This document shows positions 49,419 through 60,500 of a DNA stretch of 64,000 nucleotides, one piece after another; position 1 is the stretch's first letter; each line of letters opens with the position of its first letter. The notes below the pieces were generated by a model. It made no database searches. It was not told the origin of the DNA and saw only the letters and a program-made list of their open reading frames with translations. Source of the DNA: Apostichopus japonicus (Eukaryota > Echinodermata > Holothuroidea > Aspidochirotida > Stichopodidae). The stretch is from NCBI RefSeq assembly GCF_037975245.1, contig NC_092568.1:16449001-16513000 (forward strand), written 5' to 3'. Position numbers and translations under genes: made by a program.

Positions 49419-52400
49419 TCATGGATCTACCCAGCCAGTTTCCAAGAGCATGCTTTTTAACATCAAATGATTCCTTTCTTCCAGATAGGGCTGATGATGC
49501 CAAAGTGAAATGTACGTCATCAGAACGTCTCGGCTCATCTGGTGGGCAATGTCCTGAACGATGCTTTCTTTCAATTTAATTTCTTGACTGTACATTCCCT
49601 CTAGTTCTTCTGATATTTCACCTGGGAAGTAAGAAAGAAAAGATATTGAGATCCATCTGTTATGCAATGTATGGACTTATTGGACTTATTTAATAAGACT
49701 GGTTGAAGACTTGTCCAGTGCAAACCATTTCATTCAATTAAAATGATTCTCATATTTTCTAAACAAATATCAATGTTTTTCCAATACATTAAATTATTTG
49801 CCATGTAGGTCATTTAGGCACCCTCCCAGACTCCCCTTCCAAAAATCAGTCAAACAAAGTGAAAATAATAACAGGGATAACTGTTGTGTCTTATACTAAA
49901 AATAGTTAAAAAATCAGCAGTGTCAGTATCTTGGATGAACCAAACATGAAAGACAAGTCCGAATAATAACTGAGAAAGATGCAAAGGATTAAAAAATGAG
50001 TGCCAAAGGTATTCTGCAAATAAAATGCCCTGCGACAAACAGTTAAGTAACTAGAATAACATTTTGGCAATTGCAATCGTCTTCAGACAGTAGTGTTAAT
50101 GTTTCATTACTCCATGACAGAAGATATAAAACACAGGGCAGGGTGTATTGCAAATCGACCTAGGTAAAAGTCGTTTAGCTGGTTAATAAACAACAGGACA
50201 ATATCTGCTTCCGAAGATATTATCCAAGTTGACTACTTACAGAATCGATCAACCGTCCAAGTGTCAAACAGCGGTTCTGGATCCTCATCAATGGAGGTAT
50301 GATATTCCAGTCTTCGCACACCCTCAAAATGAACTGTGATGTTGTGCATTTTTTCGGCCAAGTGTTTCTGTAAAGAAACAAGACATGAGCTGAAGGGATT
50401 CACTGGCTGAGCAGTTCAAACCCAAACAAGATACACTGAGCAAGAAACCTGTCAGAAATAGCAGACAGTCACGGTGTGATGTTAACAGAGAGATGACAAA
50501 TGAAGGTACATTTGAGTCACATAAAATGTTTGACCCAACCTAGTAACCTCAAATTGTTTCTAAAGCTTCAAAGTCATTATAAAAGATTTTACTTATAACA
50601 TGTCTCAATAGGTATAAAGTGACTAAAGTCTCTTAAGGTGGTAGAAAACCTTAACTTTACTTGTACAGCAATAGGTAACCAACTTTAAGCTTTCTAACAT
50701 TTTAGTTGAGGTCTTTTAAGGTCAAAGTCTTTTCATTACTGAGTACTACTGACTTGAATGTCACGACTTGAGTCTGTGTGCATATTTTCCATGGAGGAGC
50801 ATAACTCTTTAGAGTACACTACTTATAATTATAAAGCGATTATATAGACAGCAGAAGAAAACTACTGGAGCCTTCAGTGTGCAATAGTCTCCAGCCATTC
50901 AGTCTCTCATCTTGGTCAATAAACGTACTCTTTCTCTTTTCCCATTGTTGATGTCAACTCAATATCTATCAAATTCATACATGTCAACTCACCAGTGAAG
51001 TGTAGACATCTGCAAATTTGTTGCAGAGATCTTCCAAACCCTCGGGGTAACAAATTTCATCTTTCGTCTTCTCACTTTCAGCACCAGAATCATGTGCTAG
51101 TAAAGCCTCTGTAGATTGTACCTGCTTTCTATATGAAAAATGAATAATGGAGGAAAAAAGCAAGAAGAAACATTTACATGAAATGACAAATATTTCATTT
51201 TGTTCTTGCATGATGAATTGCAGTACTACTATGTAAACCTTCCAACTGAGAACCTAACCATCAGATGTTATTTTCTAACAAGGAATATTCTGAAAAGTTT
51301 ACATAAGGGCATTAAATTTAAGCAATGAAAAGCACTTCAATTAAAACTTCTAAAACAAAAACACAATTAACAACTAAAACTTCAATAAAACTTCATCATT
51401 GCAAGAAAGCTCTAAGTCATTGATACAAAATTTTAAACTTCAAAGTAATTCCTGTTATGTTGAACAGAATGACTGGTAAGGAAAACTACCAAGACTACAT
51501 CACACGGAAGGTCGATCAAGCTAAAGAAGACTGTCCTTGGTAACCACTCACTGACTAGAAAGTCGGAGCTACAAGGATTGGCTTTTCATATCAAAACTTG
51601 GCTCAAAATCTTGATGTTAATAGGTTCATAAAGTAGGCTACTTTACTTCAATTTCTAGATCATAATCAGAAAGTAGTACAGTGTACAGTAGGTGAAGAAC
51701 TCACTCTTGATGAAGTTTCAGATTGATAATCTTGTTTGCTAGCTGAAATCCTTTATCATTCAGTTCATCCCATCTCTCCATAAAATTGTTCCAATCAGCA
51801 CAGTGATCTTTTATAATCCGAGCTGAGCCTTGTAATCGTATTTGTGAAAGGTTTGCTGGGCTTGCTCTGTGACTTGGCGTTTGAGAATCTTCTAAAATTT
51901 AAGAAGGTGATTTGCAGTGTCATCTTTGTTGGCAAGACAATTCAATGACAATCAAAATGACATTATATGTTACATTTTGACATTATTGTGTAATATTTTA
52001 CATAGGCTAGGCACAGGCTGCAACTCCTCACCATTCAGTGTAGGTATACTTTTGGTTACTACTACCAATATGCATCACCTCTCATTTATTAATATTAAAA
52101 AGGATTTGCTACGAATGAGACCAGGAAAAAAAATCCAAATTCATTTAAAATTTCTCAGAATTGTTTTTGGAAGAGACTTCAGAATACAGTTAGGTGTCAT
52201 CAGCAAACTTCTTGACTATACACAAAAATATCACGGTCAATTTCATTTTACATAGGCAACAAACAACAAGGGACCCAAAACAGACCCTTGTGGAACCCCA
52301 CTAGCAACTTCATATAATTGCATGGAAAAAGGTTAGCCTACAACGACCTCTGCTTTATAATTGAGAAGTAGCGCCTATTTTGCCTTTTAAAACAAGACTC

Positions 52401-52710
52401 CCACTCTTCCTTCCATTTCTTAAGGCTAAATGTAAATGACACTCTTGAGTTTTCGTGGGCCTAGGCCAATACGAATGATATTGTAAGTTGTAACTACAAG
52501 CAGTATAAAGCACACATGTGAATTGTGATAATCAGCATAGCCATGTGCCCCTACTACTAGTAATAGTACTATGTATGAAAAGTCATTATTAGAACAATTT
52601 GTATGATCATTCACAGGGAAAACGGTACCTTCCCCTCTGCGATTTTCTCTATCTGCAGGGTTTCCGCTTCTTCCTCTCCTAGGTTGGGGAGTCTGAGAGT
52701 TCCCGTTCAT
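49419..52710 (-). CDS. CINP: CINP, CDK2-interacting protein
   Basis: Five exons were modelled: 52710-52629, 51891-51705, 51128-50993, 50367-50241 and 49621-49419. They have GT/AG borders and consistent phases (735 nt, 244 aa; human 212). Matching blocks are SARIIKDHCADWNNFMERWD (human SARKIKDNAADWHNLILKWE), LNDKGFQLANKIINLK, PLFDTWTVDRF, and the C-terminus LMTYISLWHHQPYLEE and SMLLETG (human LSMWLHQPYVE and SMLLETG). CINP binds CDK2/cyclin and ATR-ATRIP and is a subunit of the SPATA5-SPATA5L1-C1orf109-CINP AAA ATPase complex, which acts in ribosome maturation and replisome turnover. An upstream in-frame ATG at 52764 exists, but the shorter start fits the family better. A LINE fragment sits in intron 1. 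Confidence 0.92.
52005..52330 (-). mobile_element. LINE reverse-transcriptase fragment in CINP intron 1
   Basis: The minus-strand conceptual peptide includes SGVPQGSVLGPLLFVAY and, in the same frame further on, KFADDT, the two classic non-LTR reverse-transcriptase motifs. It continues with EVMHIGSSNQKYTYTEW, typical of the segment after the active site in CR1/jockey-like LINEs. In-frame stops and frame changes show that it is dead, and only about 330 bp remains. Confidence 0.8.
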
Positions 52711-53109
52711 GGTTGTTGCAGTGTAGATCAGTGTACAGAAGTCACTATAGTATAGTATAAGCAACTGTGTTGATTAAACTTAGGCGCAGGCCTAGATGTG
52801 CGAAAATGGTCACGCTTGTTTGTGTACCTAACTTGAGTAATCGAAAGATTTCTATGGGACGCCACGAGGTAGAGCTAGTTTACGATGCGTGATCATTATA
52901 ATGTGATAGATACAACTCCCCAAACAACTTTAAAAGATCTTCTTCCATACGGGAGAATCGCATTTTTTAATGTTCCTCCACACACATGACTGAAGGCCAA
53001 AATCGTTTCATTCCAGACATCTCACAGTCTTTGTTATGTTAGGCCTACATGACGTGGGTTACTGGAGTTCTTCAGTAAATTGAAGTACCGCGATAATTTA
53101 CTTTTATTG

Positions 53110-53231
53110 AAATCGTAGTGAGTTGGAAAAACCAGAACAGTGAAAAACTTACAGCCTCTACCGGGATTCGAACCCAGGCCTCCCGCTTTATATGCGGACA
53201 CCCTCATCACTAGGCTATGGACGCTGATTGT
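53110..53231 (-). mobile_element. tRNA-derived SINE, copy interrupted by a hAT-like element
   Basis: Read on the minus strand, TAGCCTAGTGATGAGGGTGT (A-box region) is followed by GGGTTCGAATCCCGG (B box), then a tail TGTAAGTTTTTCACTGTTCT. The acceptor ends do not pair, so this is not a working tRNA. Its 5' side continues beyond the inserted element at 53636 and beyond. Confidence 0.75.
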
Positions 53232-53635
53232 CAGTGGCGGAGATAGGGGTATTGGTCAGAGGGGGCGAGAATGGTCTGTAGGGGCGCTTTCAACACTATC
53301 TAAGCGGAGCGCCACCGCACGTTGGCGCGGAGCGTACAGATTTTTTTTTTTGAGTAAAGATACTCCCTAGATCGTCGGAAATGACCCTTTCCGGGCCTTG
53401 CTAATTTGCAGATAAACGAAGAATAAATAGCCGTTAGAGCTTTTTTCCAGAAAATTACACCCAAAAAATGTGACAAATGTCAATAGGTAGATGAGAGCGC
53501 AGTAAAATGTCAATAATCGCGAATAAGTAAAAAGTGGTAAAAAGCTGAAAAGGGCGCCAGCAGTCCATTTGAGTCCGTCAGGGGGGGGGGGGGGGAAGGG
53601 CATCCGCCCCTGACTGTATGGACGCTCCACCACTG
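53232..53635. mobile_element. hAT-like non-autonomous transposon (MITE)
   Basis: The element starts CAGTGGCGGAG and ends CTCCACCACTG, imperfect inverted ends with one mismatch in 11. It is flanked by exact 8-bp duplications CTGATTGT (53224-53231 and 53636-53643), the length typical of the hAT superfamily. It is 404 bp, with no transposase and a long internal poly-G tract at 53581. Confidence 0.8.
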
Positions 53636-53720
53636 CTGATTGTATTTCAGGAGGTTCCAAACCGGTAAGGAAAGTTGTATTCCACTATAGGCGTTTTTCA
53701 CCTGTATCGAACAATACTAG

Positions 53721-53725
<5 letters not shown>

Positions 53726-53773
<48 letters not shown>

Positions 53774-53850
53774 ATTGAAATTGTAGTAAGTGAATCCAGA
53801 ACAGTACAAAAACTTCCAGCCTCCACCGGATTTTCGAAACCGGTTTCTAC
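53726..53850 (-). mobile_element. SINE tail fragment with (AT)n
   Basis: An AT microsatellite (53726-53770) joins a fragment that matches the tail of the SINE at 53110: GTAGTAAGTGAATCCAGAAC, then CCTCCACCGGATTTTCGAAA. It keeps only the B-box half of the tRNA-like head. Confidence 0.65.
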
Positions 53851-54522
53851 CGTGGGGGCTTATTAAAATACATGTCCACAAATATTTTGTTTTGTATATT
53901 ATGCGGTACATCACGACGCATATACGATTGGTCAATATTGCTTATGTATAGTAGTACTGCCGCAGTCGCTACCCGGTTTGTGTTGATCAAAAATGTATTC
54001 TTTGGAAACAAAAACAGGAAAAAAATAGTCTGGAAACCAGAAACATAGTCATCAGAAAAAGCTAATAATGTTTTCGGAATTTTTTGTTTGTTTGTCCAGA
54101 ATACAAAAATTAACTTTCTGAAAACAAATAATTTTCAGAATGTAAGTCTTGTCGCGTGGCTCGAATAGGCTTCCGTAGATTTATGCAATTCGAAGATCAT
54201 AATTACGCAAGAATCAGCTGATCAGCAGTTGTATAACGCATCACTGATCAGTTCAGTTGTACTTTCGATATGAAACGATTGTTTCCTAAAATAAAAACAT
54301 GGCATGCCATATGCCCACAAAAGTAGGAACGTAACAATGGTAGGACTACACTTTAGTATTACTGCCTACGTGACCTTTGGCCAACCACCTAAAAGCGGAT
54401 ATTAGAAGGCAGTAGGCCTCCGTTCAATTCGTATTAAACCAATTGACAATCCGACATATATTCTAGCTACGACTCGAGCTTGGTACAGTTCTCTCTCTCT
54501 CTCAGTTTTTTTGAAAGTTACC

Positions 54523-57500
54523 ATGGCCCAACTGAACCTGACGATGGCCTGTTCTGTTGTCTGGGCGATAATGCTCAGTGTTGTTTCCGTGAAAGCGATT
54601 TTGGAAATTCAACCGGAACAAATTCACATTTCGTCCACAAGTAAGTGCGATGGATTGATCCTGGAATTGCATATTCTACATAAGTTCTAACATTTACGAA
54701 AGATATTTGTCATGTAAAACTTTTCCCTGTATCCACTTTGTCAAAAGTGCAGTCCAGCTACTTGGGGCTGGAGGCTAGCTTTCACTTGAAGTTGAAGGTA
54801 TACCCATTGTGACCTGCTTATTGAATGAAATGTATAAGTTTTCATGTTTTTCTGTGTTGTTTCAGGCATTCTAGAATCTAATCCCTGTTTTAAGTATCAC
54901 TTCATTCATGATTCATTTGCTGTGGAGAATTGAAAAAGGGAGGATAGCCTCCACCCTGGTTAATTTGTCAAAATGACAAAGTGCAGTCATTCTAGGAGTT
55001 TGCCTTCAGTTTGCACTAGCACCCGTCGAGACATGCCCTGTTACTTTTCCAACCCAGCAAGACGTATTCTCCCCCATTACCCTACAGACCCCACCCCCAT
55101 GTTAATAATTAGTACCAGATTACCTGCAGATGTGTGCAAGTTCTTTCAATAACAATGTTTAAAAAGTTCTGCTTTGTTCAATATGTGTCTTCCTTTCAGA
55201 TGACATTACAGAGATGGTAGTTACATGGAGTACTTTTAACAACACAAACACATCTGTGGTGCAATTTGGCTTTCATGGGAATCTCTCATATTCAGCAGTG
55301 GGATCATCAACTAAATTTGTTGATGGAGGCCCTGAAAAGCATACGCAGTACATACATCGAGTTAAAATGACCAGTTTAAAACCAAATTTAACATACAGTA
55401 AGTAATCATGGTATATTTGTGGGATTGCAATATGTTTTCCATCTCACGGTACCTATAATAATAATCAGGTAGTTATTTTTACAACGCTTCAGTGACTACG
55501 AATGTGGAAGAAGCCTGAAGGGCTTATGGATTGGGGCTTATGGATTACAACTTTCACGTTGGGTGGCTTCCAATTCAACATTTAAACTCAAATTTGGAAT
55601 CTTTTCAATTTAGAAAGTCGTTTCAGATGGGAAAACCGTAGATTGCTCTTGGATGAAAAACCCACCTTACTACAGTATCACCCAACCAGAGATCAAACCC
55701 CTGAACTCCCGATTGCTAAGCCTCATTGCTTCAAATGCCACCGCCTTTATGACCTACACACAGGACACATGTTGATTCTGTAGGTACAGAACTCTTACAT
55801 GGTATGGCAAAAAGTCAACTCTTGCATCTAAAGTGATAGGCAAGATCTGCATATGTTTCCTTTTCATGTGTGCCCATTACATAACAACATTATCACCTGG
55901 GCATACCTTTTGGTAGAAGCAGATTTTATAGTTTCAATCAATAAGTTCGATTTTTGTCATGCAGTCTTTCTTTTACTTTGATATAAACAGGTTAACATTT
56001 CTTCAATTTATCTTTTCCTTTTTTTCAGCTTATCACTGTGGGAGCCCAGGTGGATGGAGTCCATTATTCACCTTTAGGACTTTCCCTGAGGGTACCAAGT
56101 GGAGTCCTCATTTAGTTGTGTATGGTGATATGGGTAACGAGAATCCTCAATCACTCGGCAGACTTCAGGAAGAAGTCCAGCAAGGAATGTATGATGCTAT
56201 ATTGCATGTCGGTAAGGCTGAGCAAAAATTATTATAATATTGTATTTACTGTTCAACATTTAAGTAATAAACTGGCTAGCATTTTTAAGTTCAATGAAAT
56301 GGCATAAGAGATGGTGAACATTATATATGGCATGCAAATAAAGTAGTTTTAAACTGGAATAAGAAATGGTACCAAAATGGAACCAAATTCATCCATATGG
56401 TTATTCTGTTTCCTTGTAACGACACTGTGAACACAGCATGTCTCACAAGGTGAATGTAAAAGGGAATGTAAACTGAGGGACCCGTTCAGGTTGTGCATAA
56501 CATAGTTCCCTCGGGTAGAGGAATTATGGCTAACTATCTGAATGCAAATGATTAATGAGTTTGTGAGAGAGCATAGATCCAGAAGCAGGGATTCATCAGC
56601 TGAAGTAAAAATGGAGATTAGGCATGCTAGACAAAAGGAGTGAAAATAGACCGTGAAATTTATACAAAACCACCCAGAGGCCAACCTGTTCACAGCCATA
56701 GGGATGTTCCACTCACAAGTGTTCTGCCTAACAAGACATCTAACAACAACTATCAAGGAATACTTATCCTTTGAAAACTTGTGAAAAATTGGTTTGTAAG
56801 TTTATGAAATATTGCAGTATAATTCTAGCACATCAAAAAAATTTGGTGGTCACTTTATAGAATCCCTTTAATACATATGAAACTGAACACTCCATAAATA
56901 GTACTTTGATATTAATAATATTTACTTTACATGAAAAGTTGTATATAATTGTATATAAATCTCCCTCATTCTTCAGGCGACTTTGCCTATGATTTTGATT
57001 TTGACAATGCCAGAGTTGGAGACAGTTTTATGAACCAAATTGAATCTGTTGCGGCCTACCTCCCTTACATGACATGCCCAGGAAATCATGAGGAAGCATA
57101 GTAAGTTGACTAGTATCGTTAAGCATAATTTAGACATACAAAATAATTTTAAAAATCTGATACTTTTGTATTATTAAAGGCTAAACAATATGTATACAGG
57201 TAGGGGCCCCTCAGAATGTAGGTGTTTTTTGTAAGTCACCTACAGCTCACCAGTTTTACATTATTGGGTAAAACAATGAATAATTATGAAGATTATCTAT
57301 TAACTTAGATTGCATTTGGGTCCAAACATGAAAATATTTTTTTTATTATTTTTTTTTTGCATGGAGAAAAACCACACTAAAAAACACTTGCCCCTCAAAA
57401 CGTTGGTCAACAATTTTGCTAATAATTTTCCAGGAACGTGATGAATTAACAACAAATTTTGACTGGTTCACTCATTTTAAACTCTCTAAGAGTTATATAA

Positions 57501-60500
57501 AAATTGATTGTGTTTCTTGTATTTTTTCCCACTGAGGTTCCCAAAATGCTGGTGTATTGCCCCTCAGAATGCTGATTTTCCCTAATGAAAAATACAAAAC
57601 ATGACACCTCCTTTTCAAATTTTTTGTTTGTTTTCCCATTCCTTGGCATATTGACAGTCAACAAATGGAAAAATATTCCCCACTTAAGTAATAAAAGAGC
57701 AAAAGTAACCAACAAACATCCTAAAGACAATTAACAATACTTTGGATTTCTTCTAACTCAACTATCTACACTTGTACATATGGCTCCTGACATTGCTGTC
57801 AAGTACATTCCAAATCTTCTTATATCAACAACTGAACGTGGTTCTCAAGCACATGAATCCCTGTTGTCAGCGTACAAGTGATTAGATTGACTCTTACAGT
57901 AGCAGCACAGAAGGTAGCAAGACCAGTTGTCATTGTTTCTGATGGCCACAGTTCCAGATTTGATGTTGAGGTTCTTGAGAGCAAAAGAAATGCATCTTTT
58001 CATCACTCCACTTGATACCACTGGAGTCACACAATTACATGACCAAATCAATCAAAATTTGCACTGTGAATACCATAACAGCAAGGGAGAACTCTTTTCA
58101 GCAGAATGCACAGTCAACAGGGATGGTTTCATGAAGAAATTGGCAGATGTTTGGCCACGGTGGGCAAACAAACTTGAAATAATAACAAATTCAGCAAAAC
58201 GTGTTGGTGTAACCATGGAGCTATTAATCCCAGGTTTATAGCTCCATGGTGTAACTAACCATGGCCTGAGTGTTGAATGGATGCAAAAGGACAAATTTGT
58301 TCAAGCATCATCTGTTATTCAAGATGAAACTGATGAAACAGCAGGACCTTCATCATCAACTTCCAACACATCAATGGTTGAGTCGCCAGTTGGCATCAAG
58401 AAGTACACCAAGCAGTACTATATGCAAAAACTGGAGAACTCATTAGAAACCATCCAGAAGCTTGAAGATTCATTCAAGAGTACACCATTGGAGGAGATTG
58501 ATGGACTACTGACAATTAAGAAAGTGAAGCCAAACCAAAGGTGGCAAGTAACATGAGGGTAACTCAAGTCTATGGATCCATGGAAGGACAACAAATATAA
58601 GAGTCAGTGGAGTTATTGAATAAAGAGAACGAAGCAAGGGACAAAGCCAGACAAGACAATAAGTTGAAGAAACAGTGTAATCTAGAGACATTTTTGAAGT
58701 GCAAGTCACATTTGTTTGCTTGAAACCAGATGGCAAGTGTGAGGCAGAGAAGTTGAAACTGTGTCCCAAATGCTTGAATGTGCTGGCTTCCCAATTATAT
58801 GCAGTAAAGCTGCATGTAAAGATGAAAATGGAGTCAAGCCTGATATGATTTTTCCTGCTTGCACACAAGGGAAGCCTGTGCGTTGGCGACTTCTTGTTGA
58901 TAACTCATCTGTTGAAGAGATGTCTGTAGATGATATTTGAGGTTGAAGGTGCAGAAGAGGTTGAGGTTGATGGTGCAGATGACGTTGAGGTTGAAGGTGT
59001 AGATGCTGTCGAGGTTGAAGGTGTAGATGTGATGGTGTTAAGAAGGTTGGATATGAAGGATGTGAAAGTGTCGATGTGGGTTAAGGTGAAATATGAAGAA
59101 GAAGTGTTTATTGGTACAGGTAGAGTTCTACAAAAGGTGGAAGATGATGTCTGTGTGGGATGTTTAGGGAAGCCATTTGGAGTAGATAAGGGTATGCCAC
59201 AGGAAATGGAAAAGAGTCTGCTTCCATATTTTATGGTGAAGTGTATGAAGCAGACGTGCAACCAGGGATGGTGAAATGTGGAAGAATGTAGAAATACATT
59301 TATCACTAAACATGTGTATGTGAAATGAAAAATTGATTAATTTTATAGTTTAGTTATTACCCTTTACAAGTTTGTCTTTTCTGATGATGCTTTATTTGTT
59401 TCATTAAAGTTTCAAATGATAAATTGTTTATTACCTGTTAAATATAAATCATTACAGTTAAAAAAAGATTGTTCTTTCTTCAGCTACATGAAACTGTTAC
59501 ATGTGAATGTAGGTTCTTTAAAGTGTAATTAATATTCGTTTATACTATATGTGTGTGGTACTGTATTTTGTGCCAACCCATAAGCACCAACCCAGTTGAA
59601 CTGACCCACAATGTTAAAAATCTTAAAGGTAGCAAAACTTACATCCAAATGAGATCTTCATTTATATAGTAGTCATTTTGGCAGTATGTTGTGAATTGTA
59701 CATATCTTAGTAAATGTAATGGACATAGAATTGAGGGAATACTGTAGAAGGAAATAGTAAATATTTCTCAGAACATTTAAAAAAAAAATGAGAGCAACTT
59801 ATTTAACGTAGTTAAATTACAAAATATGTGAGGTAAGTGTTTATTTTTGGTGTTATTAGTGTAAAATTATATGTTTCATGTAAAAATACAGTTTTGATAT
59901 TACACTATAATGGATTTATTAATTTTTCATATTTGTTTTTATTGACCCTCAAAACGCTGGTTTAATGCCCCTCAAAATGCTGACTCTGATCAAGTAATGA
60001 TGTTTTCAAAAATATCAAGTTACGTACAAAGTGCTATATTTCACTGATCATCATTCTACAAACATGTAATTTTGCAATGTAAATTACCCCCTAGTTGTCC
60101 GTTTTCGATGCAGTGCCAAGAAGGTACACTTCAATTAATAGCAAATTTTAGATGCACGGTAAGCAAATAGATGATTGTACCCATATATTTTTTTGGAAAC
60201 TATAAAATAATTTTTGAGTTGTTGGCAATTTTAAATTCATCATACATATATCCTATCTAAAAAGTATAATAGAAAGTTCATGACAGGTTCAGTTTTTTTT
60301 CTAGCCAATAATATTTGTTCACCTACATTTTGAGGGGCACCAGCATTCTGAGGGGCCCCTACCTGTAGATATGATATCTACACTTTGGGAGCAATAAAGA
60401 TATTAATTTTAATATTACCTGTACTATACCCACAAAGCTGTTTATTGTGATGGGTGTCAACTTTGTGAGTTTGTGTCACTCTGGAAAAACTGTAAACTAT

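Larger units (their letters stand above)
52711..54522. other. Divergent intergenic region between CINP and ACP7
   Basis: CINP and ACP7 point away from each other, so both promoters lie here. The middle (53110-53850) is occupied by SINE copies, a hAT-like element and an AT microsatellite, listed separately. A CT repeat (TCTCTCTCTCTC) at about 54491 lies just above the ACP7 start. Confidence 0.5.

Noticed and set aside
52426-52764. Upstream in-frame ATG of CINP as the start
   Set aside because: The extra 18 residues (MLILYYSDFCTLIY...) have no counterpart in the human protein, and the inner ATG gives a better-sized N-terminus.
53150-53222. Functional tRNA gene on the minus strand
   Set aside because: A and B boxes are visible, but the ends cannot form an acceptor stem and the tail matches a second fragment, so it is a SINE.
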